Shown piece by piece: positions 1 through 8,208 of a stretch of 29,237 nt of DNA. The notes beneath the pieces are model-generated. The model did not search any database. It saw only the letters and a list, made by a program, of their open reading frames with translations, and was not told the DNA's origin. The position numbers and the translations under genes are program-made. Source of the stretch: Microscillaceae bacterium (GTDB taxonomy: Bacteria > Bacteroidota > Bacteroidia > Cytophagales > Microscillaceae); the NCBI GenBank assembly GCA_003483885.1, contig DMXI01000354.1:1-29237 (forward strand), read 5' to 3'. The number at the start of each line of letters is the position of its first letter. Position 1 is the first letter of the stretch.

Positions 1-2
1 GG

Positions 3-737
3 GTAGGGGCGGACTTCAATGAGGTGTTGATGACCAATTTGTCGGAGTATGGAGGAGCCAACTATTACTTTATAGATATGCCCGATAAAATTCCTCAAAT
101 ATTTGCCCAGGAACTAGACGGATTACTTTCGGTAGTAGCCCAAAACACTAGTCTACAATTTAGCTTTCCCTCGGCTTACCTCAAATGCACTAAGGTGTAT
201 GGGTACCCGGCCAATATTGAGAATGATCAGGTAAAGATTAGTTTCAATGATGTGTTTGCCGAAGAAGAAAAAGCGGTATTGATCAAGTTTGAGCTCACCA
301 GACCATTGGATGAACCCCTGGCCATGAATGCTACCCTGCAATACGACGATGTGGTAGAAAAATTTGAACGCATCACCGATCAGGTGGCCTTACAAATAAC
401 GCCTACTACCGACGAAAGGCGCTACAAGTCGGGGATGAATGTGACCGTACAAGAACAAACCGTGCTGTATACGGCCAACGATTTGTTTGAACAAGCGATG
501 CGAGCCGCTGATCAACGTGATTTTGACAAAGCCAAACAAATCATCGAGCAAGCCAAGGCCGCGATGGATGCCTATTTTAAACTGATGCCTCCCAATGATG
601 AGCTAAAAAAGCAATACGAGGACATTGTAAATTATGGCAAACAACTCGAAAACATGAAAGAAATGTCGAGTGTAGACTACATGATGGCTCAAAAAGTGAG
701 TCGTAGTGCAAGTTATAAGGCGAGGAAGAAGAAATAA
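3..737 (+). CDS. von Willebrand factor A domain protein, 5'-truncated by the window edge
   Basis: The frame is open to the left edge and reads VGADFNEVLMTNLSEYGG and then YYFID, so the first in-frame GTG/ATG is internal and the true start is outside. This stretch is typical of the end of a VWA (Mg-chelatase ChlD-like) domain: after the metal-site strands comes G(V/I)GxDFNExLM, then the helix with IPxIFAQEL. About 190 residues follow, first beta-rich, then a charged helical tail (roughly from residue 150 of the visible part) with TPR-like spacing (FEQAMRAADQRDFDKAKQII), ending in the basic RKKK. VWA proteins of this kind often act as binding or scaffold proteins in secretion, chaperone or conflict systems; the partner genes lie outside the window. 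No terminator is visible before the perfect palindrome 34 bases downstream. Confidence 0.8.
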   Translation, partial: VGADFNEVLMTNLSEYGGANYYFIDMPDKIPQIFAQELDGLLSVVAQNTSLQFSFPSAYLKCTKVYGYPANIENDQVKISFNDVFAEEEKAVLIKFELTRPLDEPLAMNATLQYDDVVEKFERITDQVALQITPTTDERRYKSGMNVTVQEQTVLYTANDLFEQAMRAADQRDFDKAKQIIEQAKAAMDAYFKLMPPNDELKKQYEDIVNYGKQLENMKEMSSVDYMMAQKVSRSASYKARKKK

Positions 738-770
738 AGAGAAATAAGAATAAGAAGTAGAATTCATTTT

Positions 771-803
771 AGATCTGACAGGTTTTAAAAACCTGTCAGA
801 TCT
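771..803. terminator. Perfect 16-bp-arm palindrome, possible bidirectional terminator or repeat unit
   Basis: Arms AGATCTGACAGGTTTT and AAAACCTGTCAGATCT are separated by one A. The structure begins 34 bases after the VWA stop codon. Either strand gives a very stable hairpin, but the T-run is inside the stem and not after it, so it is not a textbook intrinsic terminator. It may equally be a dispersed genomic repeat. Confidence 0.5.
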
Positions 804-940
804 GAGTTTGACATTCCTTTATTGTTTGCAGTGTTCTGAAGGATCGCTGAAAACTTTCCAATGTTCAGGGTATTTCTTTGGAAGACTTTGATCAACAGAG
901 GAAACTGTGAGATTTGAGTTTGACATTCCTTTGTTGTTGA
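794..940. repeat. Pair of about 32-bp near-identical direct repeats in the intergenic region
   Basis: The sequence around GAGTTTGACATTCCTTT occurs twice, at about 795-827 and about 906-938. The flanks match too (AGAT-TGAGTTTGACATTCC), with about 3 differences in 32 bases. The first copy starts inside the right arm of the 771-803 palindrome. The gap 738-1089 holds no gene that I can support; it contains the palindrome, these repeats and the leader repeat at 977-1047. Confidence 0.55.
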
Positions 941-976
941 AGAAGTGAGACGTAATGGAGGTGCTGCCAAACAGGG

Positions 977-1047
977 TTTGCCTTATTTTTCATTTTTAAG
1001 TTTTCACTTGCGAAGCGTTTGCCTTTCTCCGAATTAATTTTGATATT
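977..1047 (+). repeat. Leader repeat, copy A (upstream of the 1090 gene)
   Basis: This segment (TTTGCCTTATTTTTCATTTT, then CACTTGCGAAGCGTTTG, then TTCTCCGAATTAATTTTGAT) is repeated at 5846-5923 with small indels. Both copies sit in the same orientation and end about 30-45 bases before the ATG of a plus-strand gene. It could be a shared 5' leader or promoter module, or a dispersed repeat that lands upstream of genes. Confidence 0.6.
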
Positions 1048-1089
1048 GGGTAAGCTGATTTTTACTCCTTTACCTAAATTATTCAGGCA

Positions 1090-1683
1090 ATGAAAACGCC
1101 CTTATCTTTCATCTTTTGCTTGCTTATGATTTCTGGCAATGCTACCTATGCTCAACAAAATGCTTATGCTCGCCCATCAAAATCTACTACCCGTGAGTTT
1201 ATAGAAACGGCTAAGTTTTATCGGATTAACCGAGATTGGAATGTAGTCGCGGAGTTTAAATCGGGATATGATGAATATGTCAGGTTCTTTCCAGTAGAGG
1301 TAATTAACCTTAAAAATAACCAAAAGATCAAAGCACTGGGATTGGATATGTATGTATTGGGAATGAAGAAAAAAAAGAAAAAGGGATTTGAAACTGCCTG
1401 GATAGGCCTGGACGAAATACAGGAATTTATTACTTTTATTGAAAAACATATACTACCCAACCTCAATTTAAAGTTTAAGAAAAAATCTTCCAAGTTTATA
1501 TTCCACGCCAAAGAAATGACTATGTCGTATTCTGTACGTGAGAAAAAAAGGCGTTTGACTATTGATATGAACAATTACCATTTGGTAGATGGCGTGGGCA
1601 ACACCAGTAGTTTTAATTTCTGGACAGAAACCCAAATAGACAAGCTACCTAAGCTATTGGAGGTATTGAAAAAAATTAAATAA
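1090..1683 (+). CDS. Small secreted or periplasmic protein of unknown function
   Basis: The 197-aa protein starts with a clear signal peptide (KTPLSFIFCLLMISGNATYA, followed by QQ), so it is probably exported to the periplasm. I do not recognise the mature part. It is rich in lysine (a KKKKKK run near residue 95), alternates short beta-like stretches (NVVAEFKSGYDEYVRFFPVEVI, FIFHAKEMTMSYSV) with polar segments, and ends in a lysine-rich helix. ATG at 1090 is the only sensible start because it begins the signal peptide. It stands alone on the plus strand and ends 44 bases before the convergent minus-strand gene. It is downstream of leader repeat A. No enzyme motif is visible. Confidence 0.75.
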   Translation: MKTPLSFIFCLLMISGNATYAQQNAYARPSKSTTREFIETAKFYRINRDWNVVAEFKSGYDEYVRFFPVEVINLKNNQKIKALGLDMYVLGMKKKKKKGFETAWIGLDEIQEFITFIEKHILPNLNLKFKKKSSKFIFHAKEMTMSYSVREKKRRLTIDMNNYHLVDGVGNTSSFNFWTETQIDKLPKLLEVLKKIK

Positions 1684-1727
1684 AGATGCATATTTGATCT
1701 CAGAAGATTCTAAGCAATAGGTAAGAG

Positions 1728-2126
1728 CTAGTCGTTCTCAGGTTTTTGATCATCTCCAATTACCACAATTTCCACTCCGTGTGCCTCAGCCAGTTTTGCC
1801 ATGATGGCATCATTGTTTCCACAAATGGCTACACTTTTCACGCTACGCGGTTGTAGTTTTTCTATCAATAATTTGCTAAAATAAGCTTGCCCTAGCAAAT
1901 ACATGCCTATTCGGTGAGCCTTGGTTTGGATCACTATTACATCCTTACCTTTGATATCATAAGTATTACCATTGTGAATGGCCTTTTCTTCGTTCAGGAC
2001 AATCAACCCATCCAACGCTCTTTTACCTTGGTTTTTATTGCCTTTTACCACTATAAATTCCTCAATTAATAGCCCACCTACTTGCTCCCAATACAATCTT
2101 GTTCTCCAGGTTTCGTGTTTGCTCAT
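1728..2126 (-). CDS. Small PD-(D/E)XK-like nuclease-fold protein
   Basis: A 132-aa protein. Early residues WEQVGGLLIEEF form a helix-strand with acidic residues. RALDGLIVL follows with Asp39, then DVIVIQTKA with Gln67-x-Lys69, then a helix (GMYLLGQAYFSKLLIEKL) and two more strands (VKSVAICG and VEIVVIG). The order acidic helix, D, QxK, helix, strand is that of PD-(D/E)XK nucleases of the Mrr/Holliday-resolvase kind, where QxK can replace ExK. The assignment is by eye and could be a catalytically dead relative. The gene is the last of a minus-strand operon, 27 bases after the Sel1-repeat gene. Confidence 0.6.
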   Translation of the reverse strand: MSKHETWRTRLYWEQVGGLLIEEFIVVKGNKNQGKRALDGLIVLNEEKAIHNGNTYDIKGKDVIVIQTKAHRIGMYLLGQAYFSKLLIEKLQPRSVKSVAICGNNDAIMAKLAEAHGVEIVVIGDDQKPEND

Positions 2127-2153
2127 GTGTTCAAGGTTTCGTATAATTTATTT

Positions 2154-3188
2154 TTACTCATACTTCCACATTTCTAAATCATCCCACATTTTCTTGGCGT
2201 GTGGGTGTTTATTTTCATACGCTTTTTTGAGCCAATAAGCGGCTTTTCTCTTATTGGTAAGGGTTCCTTCACCAAAGAAATACAGGTTAGCCAACGAAAA
2301 CTGGCAATTGGCGTGCGCTTGATTTGCTCCCTTTTTAAATAATTCAAATGCTTTGTGGAGGTTTTTGGGCACAACCTTTCCTTGATAATACATAAGGCCC
2401 GCTAAATTTTGAGCTTCAGTATATCCTTGTTGGGCACTCTTTTCATACCAATATAAAGCCTTTTTGGGATTGTGAAGAGTGCCAATTCCACGGATATACA
2501 TTTCGGCCAGGTGATATTGCCCAAGCATATGTCCCTGCTTTGCGCTTTTTTGATACCAATAAAAAGCCTTCTCTTTGTTTTTGAGGGTACCATCTCCATC
2601 ATCATACATGACTCCAAGGTTGCATTGCGACTTTGCATCTCCTCCTTCTGCGGCTTTTTTCATCCAGGAAAAGGCTTTGTAAATATTGGGAGCTGTGCCA
2701 ATGCCTTTTTTGTAAAAAATAGCAATATTACCTTGTGCTTTGACATTCCCCTTATCAGCACTTTGATTTACCAGTTCAAAACCTTTCTTAGCGTTTTGTT
2801 CTACGCCTTGCCCTCTCAAATACATCATTCCCAAGTTGAGCAATGCCTCTTCATTGCCTTGTTTTGCGCTTTTTTCGTACCATAAAACAGCCTTATAAAA
2901 GTTTCTACTAACTCCCTCTCCATTATAATACAGCTCACCCAGCACCCTTTGCGCATTGGCATCTCCTTGTTGGGCACTCTTCTTTAACCAAAAAGCGCAC
3001 TTCTCCAAATTCTGGGGAACTTTCTCTCCAAAATAATAAAGTTTGGCAAGCTCATATTGGGCGTTGGCATTTCCTTGTTGGGCTTTTTGTTTGAGTTGGG
3101 GTAGGTTTTGCCCATACAAACTGATTGAAACAACCAGTAGGCCTACCGTTAAAGTGGTATAAAAGATCGCTTTCATAATTTGTATCAT
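2154..3188 (-). CDS. Secreted Sel1-like repeat protein
   Basis: A 344-aa protein made almost wholly of about eight 36-residue Sel1 (TPR-like) repeats, recognisable by the recurring pattern A-x2-G-x2-(A/E)AQ-x-(L/N)LG-x-(M/L)Y-x2-G-x-G-x3-(N)-x2-KA-x2-W-x2-K(A/S)A. It begins with MIQIMKAIFYTTLTVGLLVV and a cleavage-like SLYGQ, so it is probably exported; the second Met (residue 5) would give a cleaner signal peptide. Sel1 repeats form a superhelical protein-binding scaffold and have no catalytic activity. It lies 12 bases downstream of the 828-aa gene and 27 bases upstream of the small nuclease-like gene, which implies co-transcription. Its partner is unknown. Confidence 0.9.
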   Translation of the reverse strand: MIQIMKAIFYTTLTVGLLVVSISLYGQNLPQLKQKAQQGNANAQYELAKLYYFGEKVPQNLEKCAFWLKKSAQQGDANAQRVLGELYYNGEGVSRNFYKAVLWYEKSAKQGNEEALLNLGMMYLRGQGVEQNAKKGFELVNQSADKGNVKAQGNIAIFYKKGIGTAPNIYKAFSWMKKAAEGGDAKSQCNLGVMYDDGDGTLKNKEKAFYWYQKSAKQGHMLGQYHLAEMYIRGIGTLHNPKKALYWYEKSAQQGYTEAQNLAGLMYYQGKVVPKNLHKAFELFKKGANQAHANCQFSLANLYFFGEGTLTNKRKAAYWLKKAYENKHPHAKKMWDDLEMWKYE

Positions 3189-3200
3189 TTGATTCCATGC

Positions 3201-5687
3201 TTATAACTGATGATACCTTCTCATGACATCATACTTTTCTTTATTAAAATCAACCGTAAACGAACACTTTGGACATACCAGGGTTTGCCGATTGGTTATG
3301 CTTGGCGTAGCAAAAGGCTCACTTACCATATAAGCGTTTTTGGTTTGGTTGATCTCTGGTACCTGAAAGCCCATTTGTACCAGGTTGGCAAGCTTTTGTT
3401 TAAACAATCGCAGGTCTTCTTCCCCCTGAGGGGCTTTTAGCCTAAACCAATACTTGTGATCAGTTTTTCTTTGCCCTGAACTGAGCACATGCTTTGATTT
3501 TTGCCCTTTGGTTAAAAACCATTGCAGCACATTTTGATACGCCGATGACTTTTGTCCGGCGAACTCCATGACATGGCCACATTGGGTGCAGCATATCTGC
3601 CCTAAATCTTTGTGCCCATCCGCATGTCCCTGGTAGGTTTGTCCAGTCATATGATACACCCCGATTCTGGCATTGAGTTTTTCAGTGGTGCAACAGCCGT
3701 GGCAAGCTTTACACACATACCAGCCTATGTCTTCAGGGTAGTCTCCTTCAGGCTTGCATTTCACTGATTCACGGGAATCGATAATATTAGTACAAGCCCC
3801 ATTGATACAACGCGTCAGGTATACTTCCTTACCCAGCTCGGTGCAGTCTTCGGTTTGGCAACTAAAGCGACTTACCCTATACAATCCATAATTAGAAGCT
3901 TTGTGGGCATCTTTCAAAGGCCTTAGCATTTGGTGGCAGCCTTGGCAAAACAAATGCTGAATAAATCGTTCTACCTTATTTATATAGCCCATAAGCAATT
4001 CGTAATCCTCTTGCTTGAAGGGAAGTTGGGCAATGGTCATAAAATCCAACAAGGTATAGTCGGGCCAATCAGTATGGGCTTGTACGCAGGTTTGATAACA
4101 AGAGGCATTGCGGCACCACCAATAGGGTTGCCCATTGATATCATTGAGTTTGGGCTGTCTAGTGGTTTTATCAATCACTTTTCTACCTTCACAAAATACC
4201 ACGCCTGATGGTTTGCCTCCTCGATTGACTTTAATCTCAAAGGTGGGCTCCTCTTCACTGGAGGCATTGGCTCTACCCACACCCAGGCGCCCCTCACACT
4301 TGTCTAAAAAATCAGCCAAAAGCAGCATGTCTTTGGGGCTATGGATGTGTTGGGCAATAATCTCAAAAATGGTTTGGTCATTTACCAATCGGTCTTCTGC
4401 CATTTCCTGAAGCATTTGTAGTATCACATACACCGCAAAATCCAGCTTCTGATCACTGATACTGAGCAAATCGGCCATAGGGTTTTTAATGCCTCCCTGG
4501 TTCAAAGATAAGATCTTGACCAACGAAATATGGGCGTCTTGTTGCTTTAATAAATAAAATAGGCGTTTGAGCGTGCTTTTTTGAGCCTTGGCAGACAAAT
4601 CACCAAAATAGGTGGCCATGATATCAAAAGGAATGGACTCGAGATAATGGTAATACCATAGCTTAAAGTGAATACGTTCAGTAAGCTTGGGTAATAAGTC
4701 ATTTAAGAATGCTTGGGTAGATAACTCAGTATGTTTTTCAACCAACTCCAGCATTCTTTGGAGGGGGGTATACTCCTCGATTACTTCTTGCTGTTGCCAT
4801 GCTTCAGATACTTCTTGCATCAAGCTATCCATCGCAGTGCCTACTAGCTGGATCATTTGCGGGGTAGGGGCAAACGGCACCTCATAAAGCAAGCATTGGG
4901 TCATAATATCGGAGGCTGGTTGCTGCAGCAAACCCTCTATCCATAACCTAAGCCTTACCTCGTCAGTGAGTTCTAACTCGACATCTTCTAGTGCGTGCTT
5001 ATTTTTGTCAAAATCTTCTACCGTGGTCAATATCAGGCGTAAAGTATCATAGGGTTGGCATGTGATGGCTGCTTGAAATAAATCAAGGCTTTGTCGCCAG
5101 CCCAACTTACGTATAATTGGGACATGATCAGTCAGGTTGCCTTCAGAGGTGACTATGCTTAATATCTCAAGAGTAGGAATGGGCTTATAGCCATCCAGCC
5201 AGGCCTTCAGCTCATATTCAGGAGAAAAACTTAACGCCTGACAAAACTGAGCAAATACCTCTTGAGTTTGGGGGCAAGTAGCGATAGATAGCTTAAATAA
5301 TTGGTACTGATCGAGCTGGGCAATATGCTGATGGGGAAAAACAGCCATTTTAGCGGTTAGCCCTAAATGAGGTAATATTTGTGCTTGCCATACCTTGGTA
5401 GGCAAATAAGGTAAATTTTCACGGGCTTGGGTAAGCAAAGCAACCAATAAATCTGGCGAAGAGGGCAATTTTTGTATGGCCTGGGCTTCTAGTTTGCCTC
5501 GGTGTTTTTGGGAGGCAATTACCTGAAATACTACAATATCGGAGGGGGCAATGCTGTCTTGGAGCTGGCTAAAATGGTAAAAGATTTCGCGAGCGGGTGC
5601 TTTTTCAAATATGCGAATAAAGCCAAAACCCCGTTCATCGATGTCATGTTTGATGACTTTACCAAGATAATGCCCAAGTTGAATCAT
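3201..5687 (-). CDS. Large protein with N-terminal cold-shock-like domain and C-terminal cysteine clusters
   Basis: An 828-aa protein. Residues 1-75 look like a cold-shock/S1 OB-fold: GKVIKHDIDERGFGFIRI, then EIFYHFSQL, then DIVVFQVIASQKHRGKLEA, matching the KGFGFI and DVFVH signatures that bind single-stranded nucleic acid. Residues 80-480 are helical with no motif I recognise. From about residue 499 to the end there are many cysteine pairs (C525/C530/C534, C581/C584, C610/C615, C627/C632, C659/C662/C665, C700/C703 and C805/C808), probably several structural zinc sites. The likely role is nucleic-acid binding; no catalytic motif is visible. It is the first gene of the operon with the Sel1 and nuclease-like genes. 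ATG at 5687 begins the OB-fold directly. The closest family is unknown to me. Confidence 0.7.
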   Translation of the reverse strand: MIQLGHYLGKVIKHDIDERGFGFIRIFEKAPAREIFYHFSQLQDSIAPSDIVVFQVIASQKHRGKLEAQAIQKLPSSPDLLVALLTQARENLPYLPTKVWQAQILPHLGLTAKMAVFPHQHIAQLDQYQLFKLSIATCPQTQEVFAQFCQALSFSPEYELKAWLDGYKPIPTLEILSIVTSEGNLTDHVPIIRKLGWRQSLDLFQAAITCQPYDTLRLILTTVEDFDKNKHALEDVELELTDEVRLRLWIEGLLQQPASDIMTQCLLYEVPFAPTPQMIQLVGTAMDSLMQEVSEAWQQQEVIEEYTPLQRMLELVEKHTELSTQAFLNDLLPKLTERIHFKLWYYHYLESIPFDIMATYFGDLSAKAQKSTLKRLFYLLKQQDAHISLVKILSLNQGGIKNPMADLLSISDQKLDFAVYVILQMLQEMAEDRLVNDQTIFEIIAQHIHSPKDMLLLADFLDKCEGRLGVGRANASSEEEPTFEIKVNRGGKPSGVVFCEGRKVIDKTTRQPKLNDINGQPYWWCRNASCYQTCVQAHTDWPDYTLLDFMTIAQLPFKQEDYELLMGYINKVERFIQHLFCQGCHQMLRPLKDAHKASNYGLYRVSRFSCQTEDCTELGKEVYLTRCINGACTNIIDSRESVKCKPEGDYPEDIGWYVCKACHGCCTTEKLNARIGVYHMTGQTYQGHADGHKDLGQICCTQCGHVMEFAGQKSSAYQNVLQWFLTKGQKSKHVLSSGQRKTDHKYWFRLKAPQGEEDLRLFKQKLANLVQMGFQVPEINQTKNAYMVSEPFATPSITNRQTLVCPKCSFTVDFNKEKYDVMRRYHQL

Positions 5688-5845
5688 AGCCGTGCCTTTT
5701 ACTTATTGATAGTAATACTCCTCAATTTAATTAAACCAAGGCATATTTGCAATAGCTGGGTAGGTGGATAGCGAGTTTTCTTATAGAACTTGTTTTGAAG
5801 CCTCATAAGAAGTCTCGCTCTAGACAAAGTCAAACAATAATTTTA

Positions 5846-5923
5846 TTTGCCTTATTTTTCATTTTTAGCTTTTCATTTTTCACTTGCGAAGCATTTGATT
5901 TTCTCCGAATTTAATTGAATATT
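5846..5923 (+). repeat. Leader repeat, copy B (upstream of the HNH gene)
   Basis: Second copy of the 977-1047 segment: the same TTTGCCTTATTTTTCATTTT start, CACTTGCGAAGC core and TTCTCCGAATTTAATT end, with a small insertion (CTTTTCAT) in the T-rich part. It ends 32 bases before the ATG at 5956. The 268-base gap 5688-5955 holds nothing else that I can support. Confidence 0.6.
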
Positions 5924-5955
5924 CAAACCCTAAAATACATAAATCCGCCGCAACT

Positions 5956-6921
5956 ATGAAGTACTATCTGGGAGTAACCAACAACAATTGGTACCAATTT
6001 TTGGCCCAAAGAGAAAACGCCCAAGGAAAAATTGAAGACCTCAATTTCTGGCAGCCCAGTGGCCGTACGTCCTTTAAAGTACTGGCTCCCGGCGAACCCT
6101 TCCTGTTTAAACTTAAAAGCCCGCTAAATGCCATTGGAGGCGTAGCCTTTTTTGCCTCTCATAGTATATTGCCGCTCGAAGTAGCCTGGGATATTTTTCA
6201 GGAACGCAACGGTGTAGCCTCTTACATTACTTTTCGGAACACCATTAGAAGCTACCGCGATCATCGCAATCCGTTTGACCAAAACCCCAACGTGGGTTGC
6301 ATTGTACTCACTGATCCGATCTTTTTTGAGCGAGAAGACTGGATACCCACCCCCAGCAACTGGGGCAAAAGCATTGTACAAGGCAAAAGTTACACTACGG
6401 GTGACACCATAGGCACCGCCTTATGGCAACAGGTAGAACAGCGCCTGCAAAAATACCAACTCTACGAACGGGCCGAAAACTACAAAAACCAATTGGTAGT
6501 AGAAGAACCCCAAGCCCCCTATGGCGCTAAAAAATACCTTACCAAAGTGCGACTAAGCCAGGGGGCCTTCAGAGTACGTCTCACCGAAGCTTACCAACGG
6601 CGCTGTGCCTTTTCGGGTGAAAAGACCTTACCTGCCCTAGAAGCCGCTCATATAAAACCCTATGCCGAATCAGGTCCCCACCAAATCGCCAATGGCTTGC
6701 TGCTTCGCGCCGATTTGCACAAGCTCTTTGATACGGGCTACCTCACCCTCACCACCGATTACAAAATAGAAGTATCGGCCAAAATCAAGGAGGAGTTTGA
6801 TAATGGCAAAGATTATTACAAGCTCCACGGCAATGGCCTCTACCTGCTGCCCCAAAACGAGGCTGATAAACCAGGAACTAAGTATATTGAGTGGCATCAG
6901 GAGGAGGTTTATCGAGGGTGA
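5956..6921 (+). CDS. HNH endonuclease with N-terminal PUA/EVE-like domain (probable modification-dependent restriction enzyme)
   Basis: A 321-aa protein. The C-terminal third carries an HNH nuclease core: C217-AFSGE, then LEAAHIKPY (His232), then NGLLLRADLHKLFD (Asn246, His255), the arrangement of the HNH_2/COG3440 putative restriction endonucleases. The N-terminal 150 residues (NNNWYQFLA, LNFWQPSG, FKVLAPGEPFLFKL, IGGVAFF) resemble EVE/PUA-fold domains that read modified bases; this is by pattern and not certain. Together they suggest cleavage of modified foreign DNA, the same kind of job as the neighbouring McrBC. It stands alone on the plus strand, converging with mcrC 15 bases apart. ATG at 5956 starts the first strand of the N-domain. 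Confidence 0.85.
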   Translation: MKYYLGVTNNNWYQFLAQRENAQGKIEDLNFWQPSGRTSFKVLAPGEPFLFKLKSPLNAIGGVAFFASHSILPLEVAWDIFQERNGVASYITFRNTIRSYRDHRNPFDQNPNVGCIVLTDPIFFEREDWIPTPSNWGKSIVQGKSYTTGDTIGTALWQQVEQRLQKYQLYERAENYKNQLVVEEPQAPYGAKKYLTKVRLSQGAFRVRLTEAYQRRCAFSGEKTLPALEAAHIKPYAESGPHQIANGLLLRADLHKLFDTGYLTLTTDYKIEVSAKIKEEFDNGKDYYKLHGNGLYLLPQNEADKPGTKYIEWHQEEVYRG

Positions 6922-6936
6922 GTTGTTAAAGAGAAA

Positions 6937-8208
6937 TTAGCTTGATTTATTACCTATCCAAAAGTCCAATAAATGTTCCCGAATGCTATTTTGCCATTGA
7001 TCAAGAGTCTCTTTTGGAGCCAGCGTAATTACTAAGCATTGATTGTTGTCCTGTGATGTAGCTGAGTCATTGACATACACGCCTGACCTGATACTATCTT
7101 GTGTTCCTGGATATACCAATGCTACTTTTTGCGCCTTGAAATAATTCAGATAGGAATATAGTTGTTGCAAATCACTGGAAGAGGGAGTATATTGGGTAAC
7201 ATTTTTCCACTTGGTATCCAGCACAAAAGTCTGGTCACCTTTAGTAAGTACAATATCAGGTTTGAGATGGCTACATTTATTCATAGGTGTTGATTCCCAA
7301 AACCTTTTTGATTGTTGGGCTTTGATCGTATAATCTCCACCAGAGAATTGTCTCAAAGTGACCTCAATAAATTTTTCCCACAACCTATTCATGTCAAACA
7401 TCAGGGCCAGTACGTGATTTTGCCCCTGGCTTACATCCGGGTGATAATTGAGCAATAACAAACGGGCAATATCCAGCGCATTTTGGTAAGGAGCTATATT
7501 TCTATTCCGTATAGAGGGTATTTTGTTAAAAGTGACTTGTGTTACACGTGCAGGCCGGGGCATTTCAGGAAAATAAAGCAATAGTTTGCCCACCTCACTG
7601 CTGAGTACTGGGTTTTGGTTGAGCTGGCGAATCAACCGCAAGGTTTTGCGTAGCAATTGATGAATCAAATGTTGGGTATCGTAAGTAGTATGGCGTACAT
7701 AAAAGCGCTCCTGATGAATAAGATTCTGCTGAAGGTGCCGGCTAAAGTGCAAGCTGCCTTTGAGGGCTTTCTGGTTGCCCTCCGTTTTACGGTATTGTTT
7801 AACCAGCCCTCGTTTTAGAAGGTAGGCCATCTCTTTGCAAAATAACTCAAAATAAACATCCAGTATAAAACCTGACTTAAGTGATACACTAGAACTCGTA
7901 GGTGCTTTAGCCTTAAGTATGCCCACTACGCGCAGCATCTCAACCAATCGTGTTTGCCATTGAGTATCTCCAGCCGCATTTTTATCAGCTTTGGGCAGTA
8001 CTTCTATCACCAGATTACCCACCTGAAGTACACCCACAAAAGACTGAAACTTAACGCCCCGATGAATTAGCTGGTAATAGGGCATTTTATCATGATGAAA
8101 ACGACTCAAGGCTTGCCAGTGGCTTTCAGTAAATTCTACCTCTCCTATTGTTTGGCCCACCTTTAGGCGCTGATGTTCAAAGCAAGTAATGCGTTGGAGT
8201 TTAGCCAT
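6937..8208 (-). CDS. mcrC: McrC-type nuclease subunit of a McrBC modification-dependent restriction system
   Basis: A 423-aa protein of usual McrC length. The N-terminal beta-rich region includes YYQLIHRGVKFQSFVGVLQVGNLVIEVLPK, shortened here to its features: a G-VGVLQ strand and the LVIEVLPK strand typical of McrC. The middle is helical. The C-terminal PD-(D/E)XK nuclease domain shows MNRLWEKFIE, then LKPDIVL (catalytic Asp) and FVLDTKWK (DxK), as in McrC, where this subunit cuts DNA once McrB has translocated on GTP. The start overlaps the mcrB stop by 8 bases, so the two are translationally coupled. It is the last gene of the minus-strand run that begins with the retron. Confidence 0.93.
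   Translation of the reverse strand: MAKLQRITCFEHQRLKVGQTIGEVEFTESHWQALSRFHHDKMPYYQLIHRGVKFQSFVGVLQVGNLVIEVLPKADKNAAGDTQWQTRLVEMLRVVGILKAKAPTSSSVSLKSGFILDVYFELFCKEMAYLLKRGLVKQYRKTEGNQKALKGSLHFSRHLQQNLIHQERFYVRHTTYDTQHLIHQLLRKTLRLIRQLNQNPVLSSEVGKLLLYFPEMPRPARVTQVTFNKIPSIRNRNIAPYQNALDIARLLLLNYHPDVSQGQNHVLALMFDMNRLWEKFIEVTLRQFSGGDYTIKAQQSKRFWESTPMNKCSHLKPDIVLTKGDQTFVLDTKWKNVTQYTPSSSDLQQLYSYLNYFKAQKVALVYPGTQDSIRSGVYVNDSATSQDNNQCLVITLAPKETLDQWQNSIREHLLDFWIGNKSS

Noticed and set aside
785..970. 61-codon minus-strand frame in the gap after the VWA gene
   Set aside because: It starts and ends in repeats and the palindrome; no coding pattern.
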